Shown piece by piece: positions 20,001-33,200 of a stretch of DNA of 64,000 bases. The position numbers were made by a program, and so were the translations under genes. The stretch is from Mangifera indica (lineage: Eukaryota; Streptophyta; Magnoliopsida; Sapindales; Anacardiaceae), in the NCBI RefSeq assembly GCF_011075055.1, contig NC_058140.1, forward strand, positions 17,671,945 to 17,735,944, written 5' to 3'. Position 1 is the first letter of the stretch; each line of letters starts with the position of its first letter. The notes beneath the pieces were generated by a model. It had not been told where the DNA came from. It ran no database searches and saw only the letters and a program-made list of their open reading frames with translations.

Positions 20001-22992
20001 TAATTCTGTTATTTAAATTCAGGTTTTGGTGAGTGAACTAAATATATTTGATGGAAACAACTATCGTAAAGCACTTTTTTGGCTCCCCTTGATCTGCTGT
20101 TTTATTATTTAATTCTTCTTTCCTAGTTCAACTTACAATGCCAAGTTGGTGGAATTTAAATTTGAAATTCATTTACTAATTTCAGTTCTGAAGCATGTTC
20201 TTTTTGTTGTCATCTTTACATAGTCATATTCACTGCTCATCTTTATTTCCTGTAACACTACAGAAAAAGATGGATGTTGATAGTAGTTCTGAGGAGGAGA
20301 GCGATGACGAGCCTCAGAACAAAAAGGTGAATGCTTTGATGATAATTTTAATCAGTAATTTTATTTCTTATGTTTGTATATTAACTTATTCAATTTCCTG
20401 TCGCGCAGCCCAACGTACCTGTAAAAAATGCTAAAACTGTTAAAAAGGAAAGCAGTAGTGATGAGGATGATGAAGATGATGAAGATGAAAGTGAGGAGGA
20501 AGAAGCAGTCAAGACTCCAAAGAAAAAGGTAAATGCATTTTTGTCAGTTTTATTATCACAAATAATGCAAACTAGAATCATTATTGAGTAAAATTGACTT
20601 ATTATTTATGCATACATAAGTACTTTGATTGGTTTGTAGTGTTGAATGTTCACTTTCATTTCATTGTGTTTGAATCCACATTGGCAAGGCTTACAATTTT
20701 ATTGGATCAAACCATCTCCGCGATACTTAATGCACTTCAAGGCTGTGCTTGTACATCAGTTATAGTTGCATGAGTGATCTGGTTTTTACTGCTTTTGACC
20801 TTAATATCAAATAATTGCCTTGTCCTTCTAACACAGTTTTATGGGAACAGGACACTGATGTAGAAATGGTAGATGCTGATTTGAAATCTGGAAAGAAAGC
20901 TGTAATCCTCTTTTCTTCTTATTAAATTTTTTTTTTTTCTGCTGATATTTTTCACAAAGTGGCTGTTCTGTTTTGACTAACAATATCTTCTATCATACAG
21001 CCCCAAACGCCCTTCACTCCTCAAGCTCTATCAACCGGATCAAAAACATTGTTTGTTGGCAATCTACCTTTCCAAGTTGAACAAGCTGATATGTACGTCT
21101 GTTGTGGCTTCCTTTTAAGCTAGGATCTTTGGTTGACTTTCATATGATAAGAAGAGTTTAGTCCTGTTAATTTTATTTTTATCTGATTAGATGAATTTAC
21201 TTCTGCAGAGAAAATTTCTTTAAGGATGCTGGGGAGGTAGTTGATATCCGTTTGGCATCAGATGCTGATGGAAGATTTAGAGGCTTTGGATATGTTGAAT
21301 TTTCTACTGCAGAAGCTGCAAATAAAGTAAGTTTCTGTTAACTTTACACATGAGTACTAGGGCCTGCAAACACCGTTATGTTTATGTCATTTGAATTTGT
21401 AATCTCGTCAAGTTATCTGCAAACTCTCGAGTTATGCTTAGGTACTTCTAATTTCACAGCTGATATTCTTATGTCTTTTAAAGTTTATGGGTAAAATATG
21501 TGGTTTCAGTCAGTAAGCTTACATGATTAGTAATTGTTCATATTTATATAGCCTTTGTTTATGTGTTTTATTGTCCACATTAATATAAACATTGCTTTAT
21601 GATGCTTCTTGTTAATCTGTTACCCTGCTCCTTTTACTGCAGGCTCTTGAGTTGAATGGTCAAATGTTGGGTAATCGCGAAGTTAGGCTTGATTTGGCTC
21701 AGGAAAGGGGCTCATACACAGCACCTTATAGCGGGTATTGCTTCAGCTATGCATAGATGTTCTTCTAGTTAAGCTGGCATAGTAAATCTGTTGCACTAAA
21801 CTTTTAATTGCCAATCTTTTCAGCAAAGAAACCAACTCATTCCAGAAGGGAGGGAGAGGTTCCTCCCAAACAATATTTATCAGGGGTTTTGATTCATCAC
21901 TTGGACAAGATGAGGTAAATTTTCTGTTGAGTTTGCTTCATCTTTGTAATTTTTTTTTGTTTTAAAAAAAGTGCTGGCAAATTCTTTTTGCATCAGTTTT
22001 TTGTAATTCTCTTCATGACTGAATCTACATCTCACAGATTAGGAGTGCCCTGGAAGCTCATTTTGGTTCTTGTGGAGAGGTGTCAAGGATTTCTATTCCT
22101 CAAGATTACAACTCTGGTGGCCTTAAGGGGTTTGTACTTCAATTTTTATCCGTGGTTTCCTTTAACATTGTAATCAATGATTAATAGTACTCTAGATTTA
22201 TTTTGATATTGATTCTCCTTGATGTGGTGCATGAGTTATGCTGGTCTTACTATCTAAAGCTGTGATTATCTTATGAATTGTAGGTTTGCTTACATGGACT
22301 TCACGGGTAGCAGTGGTTTCAACAAAGCTCTAGAACTGAATGGATTAGAACTTGGCGGGTATTCTTTGATTGTGGAAGAGGCAAGACCAAGGGGTGATGG
22401 CTCAGGCAGTGCTCGAGGTGGTGGCCGCAGTGGTGGGAGAAGTGGCGGGAGAAGTGGTGGTAGAGATGGTGGTAGTCGGTTTGGTGGTAGAGATGGTGGT
22501 AGTCGGTTTGGTGGTAGAGATGGTGGTAGTCGGTTTGGTGGTAGAGGACGTGGAGGTGGCCGAGGTGGTGGTAGAGGACGTGGAGCGCCTAATAGGCCAA
22601 GTATGGCTGCTGCAGGCACAGGCATGTATCTTCTTTTTTCCATTTACCCAAGTTGGTGTTGTTTGTTTAGAATATTCACTCTCCTTCACAACTTAATCTT
22701 CAGTGGGGGTTCGATTGGCTCTGACCTCATAAATTAAATCACTCCTTAGCAACCAAGTCTTTAGAAAGCATTCCAAGTTAACTACATTTCCATTGTTTTG
22801 GGGACAGTAGTGACAATCTTTTGTATTATTTGATGGAAATCTGTTTGCCCTTTAAAAAGTGTAGTATCCATGCATCAATTTGTTTGAATAATTGGATATT
22901 GCAAACACATGATTTACATTCTCTAATGAAACATTTTATGCCATTTTACTAATGCAGGGAAGAAGACAACTTTCAATGATGAGGATTATTGA
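17025..22992 (+). CDS. nucleolin-like protein (acidic N-terminus, two RRMs, GAR tail)
   Basis: Nucleolin is the main nucleolar phosphoprotein; it acts in rDNA chromatin, rRNA transcription and early processing. Exons: 17025-17057, 17171-17219, 17549-17736, 17995-18084, 18182-18310, 18512-18625, 19298-19444, 19672-19806, 19899-19988, 20264-20326, 20409-20528, 20851-20901, 21001-21092, 21209-21326, 21643-21734, 21824-21914, 22038-22129, 22284-22621 and 22958-22992. They total 2,067 nt (688 codons plus stop). Residues 1-400 alternate Lys/Ala/Pro-rich stretches with Ser/Asp/Glu runs (likely CK2 sites), one module per exon. RRM1 (about 418-490) shows LFVGNL and RFRGFGYVEF; RRM2 (about 518-600) shows IFIRGF and LKGFAYMDF. 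An RGG/GAR region with three GGRDGGSRF repeats follows, and the tail is GKKTTFNDEDY. The last intron uses a GC donor. It corresponds to the plant NUC1/NUC2 type; which one I cannot say. Confidence 0.9.
18815..19110. mobile_element. MITE-like element C in nucleolin intron 6
   Basis: The left end AGGGCTGCAAACAAGCCGA and the inverted right end AGGGTTGCAATTGAGCCAAA form imperfect inverted repeats. The interior has GAGCTCGTCAAGCTT-like words shared with element A. It has no coding capacity. Confidence 0.6.
22457..22537 (+). repeat. 27-bp tandem repeat (3 copies) in the nucleolin GAR region
   Basis: Three head-to-tail copies of GGTGGTAGAGATGGTGGTAG plus TCGGTTT encode GGRDGGSRF three times. They sit inside a longer run of GGR/SGG codons, so copy number is likely to vary between alleles. 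Confidence 0.85.
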
Positions 22993-24234
22993 AGCATTGA
23001 GGACGAGAGGCTTTTTGTTTTTGGCCAGTTTTTTACTTTTATGAAGTATTAATATCTTTTTTTTTTGGTAGTTTAGTAGAAGATTTGAGGTCTAAGAATT
23101 CCAAATTAAGTTAATGTTACCTGGGATTAGTTTTGTTGCCAGATGCAATGAAATATGTTTCTTACTGAGCTATTATAATCTATTATTAATTTATCACAAA
23201 ATTTTTGTCCAGTGGAGATTTAATATTTTGCAAAGCTTTCCCCAGTGGAATTCACTACTGGGTTATATCATCTCTCTTCTGTTGCCTAGCTGAAGATCAA
23301 CTTCAGAGGGGGCGGGTACACCCAGCATACACCCAGCAAAGCCCCGTTCGAGTATGTTTATTTAGATGTCTTGCCAAAATGCTTCTCTTCTCTTTACCAT
23401 CCTTCTGCACTAAAATTTCGCAATGTATGTTCTGTGCATAACGGTACCCCCTTATTACAATGATGAAAGCTTGCAATTTAAATTTAAGTTTATCCTGCTT
23501 TCCTACCTTTATGAATCTGTTAGGTGGTTTTCTTACCGTTCCTTCTGAAGCTCTCATGGATAATGCTGAATGTACAAGAAATTGGTAATCTACCAGTTCG
23601 AGCTTCTGGTCCATACAGGTCTTTCGGCCCTGTATTTTTATATGGATTGGTCTGGTCGATACAAGTACATATATCTGGGAAATTCTTATTTTTTAGAGGA
23701 AAAAGAAACAATCGGTTGTATTTTATATAAGAGTAAATTTATTTATAATCATTATAACACACAATCTAATACAACATGATCAAACTAAATATATACAAAT
23801 AAATAGAAACTTTGTTAAGAAGAAACTATAAAAAGAGATTATTTACTTACCATATGACAAAATCAAGGTTTAAAAGTTGATACATTTATAAAGACTCCGT
23901 CTAAAATTAAGTTTGAATTCTTTGTAAGCAAGCAAATAGAAACGATAGGGTGAATATGGCGATAAGTAAAGGCGGAAGGAAATGTTTATATTATTATTAG
24001 AAAATAATATTTCATTTTCATGTGCTAATAATAATGTTGGGTGTTTTGTTTGCGCCATTAGCTTGAGCAAAAATATTATTATTTATTGAGAAAAAAAATA
24101 AAATAAAATATCGTGGTTAAATAATGTATAATTAGTAAAATTTTAATCAGAACGAAAATTCTGCTTCTTTGTCAATTCATCCATCCAATCCAATATTACA
24201 TTGATCATATGGTCTCATTCCTTGACAAATAAAC
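22993..24234. other. nucleolin 3' flank and intergenic region before the sacsin gene
   Basis: Probable nucleolin 3' UTR to about 23150, then AT-rich sequence with no recognisable gene. The sacsin promoter should lie in the right part. I see no strong TATA-box or known motif that I would defend. Confidence 0.45.
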
Positions 24235-27200
24235 ATGGAGTCTCCGTCACCGGAGTCGTCTAAAATTTTTCTAGAAGACTTCGGTCAAAAGGTAGACCTC
24301 ACCCGGAGGATCCGGGAGGTCTTGTTGAACTATCCCGAAGGCACCACCGTCCTCAAAGAACTTATTCAGAACGCCGATGATGCCGGCGCTACCAAAGTTC
24401 GCTTTTGCCTCGACCGTAGGCACCACTCCTCTGACTCTCTCTTGTCCCATTCCCTCGCTCACTGGCAGGGCCCCGCACTTTTGGCCTATAACGACGCCGT
24501 TTTCTCTGAAGATGATTTTGTTAGTATTTCCAGGATCGGTGGAAGTACTAAACACGGCCAGGCTTGGAAGACCGGTCGATTTGGGTAATTTTATTTTGTC
24601 ATAATTGTTGTTGTTATTAAGTTTTATACATTACTTGACTGTGTTAATTATTTACTTTTGTAGGGTGGGTTTCAATTCAGTATACCATTTAACTGATTTG
24701 CCTTCGTTTGTTAGTGGGAAATATGTTGTACTCTTTGATCCTCAGGGAGTTTACTTACCCAATGTTTCTTCAGCAAATCCTGGAAAGAGAATTGATTATG
24801 TTAGTTCTTCAGCTATCTCATTCTATAAAGACCAATTCTTACCGTATTGTGCTTTTGGTTGTGACATGAAAAATTCTTTTGCTGGAACTTTATTCCGTTT
24901 CCCTTTGAGGAATGCAGATCAAGCTGCAAGTAGTAAGCTCTCAAGGCAAGCTTATTCGGAAGATTATGTTTCTTCCATGTTTACTCAACTTTATGAGGAA
25001 TGTGTATTCACACTACTCTTCCTGAAGAGTGTTCTGTCTATTGAAATTTTTGTTTGGGATGTTGGAGAACCCGAGCCAAAGAAGCTATACTCATGGTCTA
25101 TTAACTCAGCAAATGATGAAACTGTTTGGCATCGACGTGCACTTCTCAGATTGTCCAAGTTAGATATTTCCACTGAAAGAGAGACAGATGCTTATTCTGT
25201 GGACTTCTTGATTGAGGAAATGACTGGGAGTGAAATTAAGAAGAAAATTGATACTTTTTATGTAGTGCAAACAATGGCATCAACATCAAGCCGGATTGGT
25301 TCTTTTGCTGCTACTGCATCCAAAGATTATGATATCCACCTTCTTCCATGGGCATCAGTTGCAGCTTGTGTATCAAATGATACATCAGATGTAAACCATT
25401 TTTCCTTAATTCCTTTATGATGCTTTTTGTCTATTCTTGTTGGTAGTATATCTTAAACTTTTTCAACCCGTCAGCTTTATATCTTAGATTGTACCATACA
25501 CATGCATTGCCTGCTACTAAACTTGAACTCTAATAATGTGGAATCAATCATATTGCTACATTGCCTATATTGATGCCATTTAACATCAACTTAATGGAGA
25601 ATATTGCTCTTAATAGACTGGAATGCTCCATTTCATCAGGATTGATACAAACTACATTATAAATTTGGCAATGTTTTATATCACTAACTACATCAGCTCA
25701 TCATCTATATGGTGGTTACAACTTAGTTTCATCTTTATTTTGATAATAAATTGTGAAGAATAGTATAACTTATGTAGCTTCTTTTTGTTTCTAGTGATAT
25801 GCATTGTTAATATCCTACCAGAAGAAAAAGAAAAAAAAAGCCTAAGTGACTGTGTGATACATAATTTGAATGTTTAATTGTGCATTGTTTCTTCTTATTC
25901 CTTATTGCTTTGAAATCTTAGAATTTGTCATTTTCACTTTTGTGATTTTCTTCCACAAACAAATCAAGAGTTACTCTTTTTGCCCCAAAAAAATATAGAA
26001 AATGAGTGCCAAAGAGCTTTGAAGTAATATTTTCAGGAACAAAGTGGTAGTATCCTAGACAATACCACAAACATGTGCATAGTGCCCTACCTGAACTTCT
26101 GGGTGTTTGAGTGAGTGACCAGTATAATAATAAAGTGAAAATTTTAATTTCTTGTAACATAAATGAGCATTTGAATTTTATAATATAACCATTTCAATTG
26201 TCTGGATACTTTAGACAACAGTATGGTCAACATAGATTGTTTTTACGGGCAGTGGGTATCTGTTTTCAGTTCAATTGAACAAGTCCAAAGGATTATATAA
26301 GACTGAGTAGAAAGACGAGATGTAGTGCATCTCTCCTTTTTAATTGTCTTTGTTTTGGTTAATTTTGGGCGGACAATGCTTCAGCTAATGCTTTAGGTAG
26401 ATTTGTCAACTCTGCCTTCTGGGATCACTTCAGAATTCAAAGATGCTTCTTTTTTCTTTAGTCAACAAAATTGGGAAGCTTCAATTACCTAGTTAGGGAA
26501 GACCTTTGTGCAAATTTGATTAGGGAGTTTTTTAGTGTTGACGATTTTGGAACAGTAGAAGTGTTTTCATTTTGTTTTGTTCCATGAACCCTTCGGTTTA
26601 TGGACAGCTTTTTCTTTTGTATGGATATCTTGTCCATTCCTGTATACTTTGTGTACTTTTTATTGTGAATATATGGTTCTTAGCAAAAGAAAAAAGAAAA
26701 GGTTGTCATGAATTTGAGATATAATGTCGGTTTTTTTCTTTGATTAATAATTTATATTTCCAACACGTTTTCTGATATGTAAATCAAAATGATATTCTAA
26801 TGAGGAAAGATAGTACATTAGCGACATTTTCTCTATTTTGCTTTATTTGAAAGTTCTGTTCACACACTGCTTGTTCTTTACTTACATTATCTAACCAGCC
26901 TGTAGCCATCCAGAAGAAATAACAAAATTTTCTCTGTTGATTCTTCCATAATTGTTTTCTTCTTTAACAATAATTTGATAGTTATGTCCTATAAATCTTT
27001 GATGTTCTTTAGTCAAAATATATTGTTTGAGTTACATGATTCATTGAGTTTAGCTATCATGGACTTGCAAATGTATGCTAGGAACTTGTTTCATAAATTC
27101 TGCCAATAAGATCTCTGTACATATTCTATATAAAATGGTCCAGTACATCTCTTTTCTTGCTTGCTCCCTCTTTACATGATGGAACTCTTGCCTTATTGCA

Positions 27201-30200
27201 TTGTAATTTTTAACAGAATGATGTTTTGAAACTTGGTCGAGCATTCTGCTTTCTTCCACTGCCTGTAAGAACTGGATTGACTGTGCAAGTTAATGGTTAC
27301 TTTGAGGTTTCCTCAAATCGTCGTGGCATTTGGTATGGGGTGACATGGACAGAAGTGGAAAAATTCGTTCTATCTGGAACAGGCTTCTCTTAGAGGATGT
27401 TGTGGCCCCTACTTTTGCACAACTGCTGGTTGGCATGCAAGGTTTGCTAGGTCCATCAAATTCATACTATACTCTATGGCCCAGTGGTACTTTTGAAGAG
27501 CCATGGAACATCTTGGTAGAGCATGTCTACAGAAACATTGGAAATGCTTCTGTTTTGTATTCAGATCTTGGAGGAGGAAAATGGGTATCACCACTTGAAG
27601 CCTTTCTTCACGATGAGGAGTTTCCTAAAACAAAGGAACTTGCTGAGGCCCTGCTACAATTAGGAATGCCTGTTGTCCATTTACCCAATCACTTGTTTAA
27701 TATGTGTTTGCAATATGCTTATGGTTTTCAGCAAAAAGTGGTCACTCCTGACTCAGTGCGCATTTTTCTTCGGACATGCAAGATCGTTACTACTCTTAAC
27801 AGAACTTACAAGCTTATATTGTTGGAATATTGTCTAGAAGACCTGATTGATGATGATGTTGGTACATATTTACATGACCTGCCTTTACTTCCATTAGCCA
27901 ATGGAAATTTTGGGTTATTTTATGGAGCCTCTGAAGGGGTTGCATATTTTGCTTGCAATGAGTTAGAACACATACTTCTACAGAGAGTTTCTGATAGAAT
28001 AATTCACAGGAATATTCCCCTAAATGTACTGAGGAGACTTTCTTCTATTGCAAAGTCTGCAAAAGCTAATCTTATTGTCTTTAATGTTCAACATTTCCTT
28101 GAACTGTTCCCTAGATTTGTACCTGCTGATTGGAAGCATAAAAGAAAGGTTGTATGGGATCCAGAATCTTGTGATGATCATCCAACTTCTTCATGGTTTA
28201 TACTTCTTTGGCGGTATCTTCGAAACAACTGTGAAAAGTTATCATTATTTGATGAATGGCCCATATTGCCATCGCTGTCTGGGCATTTGTACAGAGCTTC
28301 AAGACAGTCAAAATTGATTAATGCAGAGAAACTTTCTGATGCAGTAAGAGAAATCCTTGTAAAGATTGGCTGCAAGATACTTGACACCAAGTATGGAATT
28401 GAACATCAAGATTTGTCACAATATGTCTCTGACGCCGATTATGCAGGTGTTCTGGAATCCATTTTTGATGCTGTCCCTTCAACTATTGGCACCAGGCAGG
28501 TACTTCTAGATAATTTGAGAAATGAAGAAAGGGATGAGCTTCGTAATTTTTTCCTTGATTCAAAATGGTACATGGGAACATCTATTAATGATACTAACAT
28601 AAGAAATTGCAAGAGGCTGCCCATTTATAAAGTTTATGGTGGAGGGTCTGTTCAAGATTTCCAATATTCTGATCTGGAAAATCCTCGAAAGTACTTACCA
28701 CCCTTAGAAGTCCCTGAGGTTCTTTTGGGAGGTGAATTTATCAACTGCTCCCAAAGTATTGAGAAAGATATGTTGTTCAGATATTATGGAATTGAAAGGA
28801 TGGGGAAGGCTTGTTTCTATAGGCAGCAGGTGTTTAATAGAATCAAGGAGTTGCAACCTGAAGTTCGTGACCCAATCATGCTTTCTATTTTGCAAACTCT
28901 GCCACAGTTGTGTGTCGAGGACACATCTTTTAGGGAATGTTTGAGGAATTTGGAATTTGTCCCAACCATTGGTGGTGCTGTTAAGTGTCCTGTGTCGCTA
29001 CATGACCCTCGCAATGAAGAGTTATATGCGCTACTGGAAGAGTCTGACAGTTTTCCTTGTGGTGCTTTCCAAGATTCTGGAATTTTGGACATGCTACAGG
29101 GTTTGGGACTCAAAACAACTGTATCTCCTGAGACAATCATAGAAAGTGCTCGAAAGGTAGAACGACAAATGCATGAGAATCCGGAAAAGGCAAATTCAAG
29201 AGGTAAAGTTCTGCTCTCTTACTTAGAAGTAAATTCTATGAAATGGCTTCCCAATCAAGTGCATGATGATCTAGGAACAATGAACAGAATGTTTACACGA
29301 GTTGCAACTGCATTTAGGCCTCATAACTTGAAATCTGACTTGGAAAAATTTTGGAATGATCTACGGATGATTTGCTGGTGTCCAGTTTTAGTTTCTGCTC
29401 CATTTAAACATTTACCATGGCCAGTAGTATCATCCACAGTTGCTCCCCCAAAACTTGTAAGACTGCAGGCAGACATGTGGCTTGTTTCAGCAAGCATGCG
29501 AATACTGGATGGTGAATGCTCGTCCACTGTATTATCATATAATCTGGGATGGTTATCCCCGCCAGGAGGAAGTGTTATTGCTGCACAATTACTTGAGCTT
29601 GGGAAGAACAATGAGATTGTAAATGATCAGGTGCTTCGGCAGGAATTAGCCTTAGCAATGCCAAAGATATACTCAATCCTGACGAGCTTGATTGGTTCGG
29701 AGGAGATGGACATTGTAAAAGCTGTCCTTGAAGGGTGTCGTTGGATTTGGGTGGGAGATGGATTTGCAACCTCAGATGAAGTGGTTCTTGATGGCCCTTT
29801 TCATTTGGCTCCTTACATACGTGTTATACCTATTGATTTAGCAGTTTTTAAGGAATTATTTCTGGAGCTTGGCATCCGAGAATTTTTGAAGCCCACTGAT
29901 TATGCTAATATATTAGGTAGAATGGCCACAAGGAAAGGTTCCTGTCCTCTTGATTTACAGGAAATAAGGGCAGCCATACTGATAGTGCAGCATCTGGCTG
30001 ACTTTCAATTTCATGAACAAGTTAAGTTATACTTACCTGATGTGTCGTGCAGATTATATCCTGCTGGTGATTTAGTTTATAATGACGCTCCCTGGTTGCT
30101 TGGCTCTGATGATTTTGATAAATCCTTTGCTGAAGCATCTGCAATGGCTTTTAATGCTAGGAGAATAGTTCAGAAATTTGTCCATGGAAACATATCTAAT

Positions 30201-33200
30201 GATGTTGCAGAGAAGCTTGGTGTCTGTTCACTTCGTAGGATCTTGCTAGCAGAGAGTGCTGATTCAATGAATTTGAGTTTATCTGGGGCTGCTGAAGCAT
30301 TTGGACAGCATGAAGCTTTGACAACAAGGCTTAAACATATTCTTGAAATGTATGCTGATGGACCTGGTATTCTCTTTGAGTTGGTTCAAAATGCTGAAGA
30401 TGCAGAAGCTTCTGAGGTGGCCTTTCTCTTGGATAAAACTCAATATGGGACCTCTTCTGTTCTTTCTCCTGAAATGGCGGATTGGCAGGGCCCTGCATTG
30501 TATTGTTTCAATGACTCTGTTTTTACTCCACAAGATCTTTATGCAATTTCACGTATTGGTCAAGAGAGCAAGCTAGAAAAGCCTTTTGCAATTGGAAGAT
30601 TTGGGCTGGGTTTTAATTGTGTCTATCATTTTACAGACATTCCCACTTTTGTTTCTGGGGAAAACATTGTTATGTTTGATCCTCATGCTTGTAATTTGCC
30701 AGGGATCTCCCCCTCCCACCCTGGACTGCGAATTAAATTTGTGGGGAGAAAAATTTTGGAACAATTTCCTGACCAGTTTTCCCCATTCTTACATTTTGGG
30801 TGTGACTTGCAGCATCCATTTCCAGGTACTCTCTTCCGTTTCCCTCTCAGGAGTGCTAGTGTTGCCTTACGAAGCCAGATAAAGAAAGAAGGATATGCTG
30901 CTGAAGATGTCATGTCACTCTTTGCTTCTTTCTCTGATGTTGTTTCTGATGCTTTGGTTTTTCTCCGCAATGTGAAAACTATTTCCCTATATGTGAAGGA
31001 AGGAACAGGTGAAATGCAACAACTACATCGTGTACATCGGTGTTGCATTAGTGAGCCTGAAACAGAATTGAATGCACTGCATAACATGTTCAATCTGATC
31101 AATGGAAAGCGGCATAATGGATTGGATAAAGATCAGTTGCTGAAGAAATTGAGTAAGTCCATTGACAGAGATCTGCCCTATAAATCTCAGCACATTATTG
31201 TGACAGAGCAAAGATCATCTGGTGGTATGTCTCACTGCTGGATAACGGGTGAGTGCTTAGGTGGTGGATTAACTAAGAAAAACCCCACCACTTCTGAAAA
31301 GTCTCATAATTCAATCCCCTGGGCTTGTGTTGCTGCATATGTACATTCTGTCCAGGTGGATGGTGAATTTAGTGATGTTCGAAAAATAGAGGATGCTTAT
31401 ACTTCTGACATATTTCGAGTTTCCATGGATTCCATTAAAAATAGAAAGAATTTTGATGGCCGTGCCTTCTGCTTTTTACCGCTGCCAATCAGTACTGGTC
31501 TTCCAACACATGTTAATGCATATTTTGAATTGTCATCCAATCGAAGGGATATTTGGTTTGGAAATGATATGGCGGGTGGAGGCAGAAAACGCTCTGACTG
31601 GAATATGTATCTCCTTGAGGAAGTTGTGGCCCCTGCTTACTCTTGCCTGCTTGAAAAAATAGCATCAGAGATTGGTCCATGTGATTTGTTTTTTTCACTT
31701 TGGCCAACAACAATAGGATTAGAACCTTGGGCATCGTTGGTGCGGAAGCTTTACATATTTATTGCTGATTATGGTCTTCGTGTTTTATATACAAAAGCTA
31801 GAGGTGGACAGTGGATTTCAACCAAGCAGGCTATTTTTCCTGATTTTACTTTTTATAAGACTCATGAGCTGGTTGAAGCATTATCAGATGCTGGTCTACC
31901 CCTTGTGACTGTTTCCAAGCCAGTTGTGGAGAGATTTATGGATGTCCAACCTTCTTTATATTTTCTGACACCGACATTGTTAAGGTCTCTCTTGATTCGG
32001 CGAAAGCGTGAATTTAAGGACAAGAATGCAATGATCTTGACCCTTGAATATTGCTTATCTGACTTGACAATTCCTGTTCATGCTGATAATCTATATGGTT
32101 TACCCTTGTTACCTCTTGCAGACAGTTCATTTACAACATTTGAGAGGAATGGAGCCGGTGAAAGGATCTTCATTGCTCAGGGGGATGAATTTGGTCTTCT
32201 CAAGGATTCACTTTCTCATCAACTAGTGGACTCGGGGATTCCAGAAGGAGTTCGTGGGAAACTATGTGAAATAGCTCAAAGTGGGCAATCAAATATATCT
32301 TTTCTTTCATGTGAGTTGCTTGAGAAGCTCTTTTTGAAATTACTTCCAGTGGAGTGGCAGCGTGCTAAAAGGATAACTTGGTCCCCTGGTCATCAAGGTC
32401 AACCAAGTCTGGAATGGATAAGATTACTGTGGAGCTATCTTCAAACATGCTGTGATGACCTGTCAATATTTTCTAAATGGCCTTTACTGCCTGTGGCAGA
32501 TAATTATCTCTTTCAGCTAACTGAAAATTCTCATGTGATCAAGGATGATGGGTGGAGTGAAAATATGTCTTCTTTGTTGCTCAAAGTAGGATGTGTGTTC
32601 TTGAGAAATGACGTACCTATAGAACATCCGCAGTTGGAAAAATTTGTGCAGCCTCCAACAGCAATTGGGTTATTAAATGCATTTCTAGCAATTGCTGGTA
32701 AGCCTGAGGATGTTCAGGGGCTATTCTATGATGCATCAGAAGGGGAGCTGCATGAACTTAGGAGTTTTATTCTTCAATCCAAGTGGTTCTTTGAGGAGCA
32801 AATGACTGACACACAGATTGAAATTATCAAACACCTCCCAATGTTTGAGTCCTACAGAAGTAGAAAGCTTGTTGGTTTGAGTAAACCTATCAAATGGCTT
32901 AAACCAGATGGTGTTCGCGATGATCTTTTGCATGATGATTTTATTCGCACAGAGTCAGAAAGAGAAAGAATAATTTTGAGAAGATACATAAAGATTAGAG
33001 AGCTGTCAAGGGTGGAATTTTACAGAGTTTATGTTCTTGATCGCATGTCGGAATTCCTATCACAGCAGGGAGCTCTTTCAGACATATTGCATGATGTGAA
33101 ACTCTTGATTGAAGAGGATATCTCCATCAAGTCAGCACTTTCCATGACATCTTTTGTTTTGGCAGCCAATGGATCTTGGCAACAACCATCAAGGTCCTAT

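Noticed and set aside
22290..22696. Proline-rich and threonine-rich minus-strand frames and a valine-rich plus frame over the nucleolin tail
   Set aside because: Shadows of the Gly/Arg-rich GAR exon in other frames.
24271..24555. 94-codon minus-strand frame opposite sacsin exon 1, and similar shadows along the large exons
   Set aside because: Antisense shadows of a strongly supported coding exon.
26340..26600. Weak LINE-like translation in sacsin intron 2
   Set aside because: Broken frames and no diagnostic motif; similarity was too vague to call.
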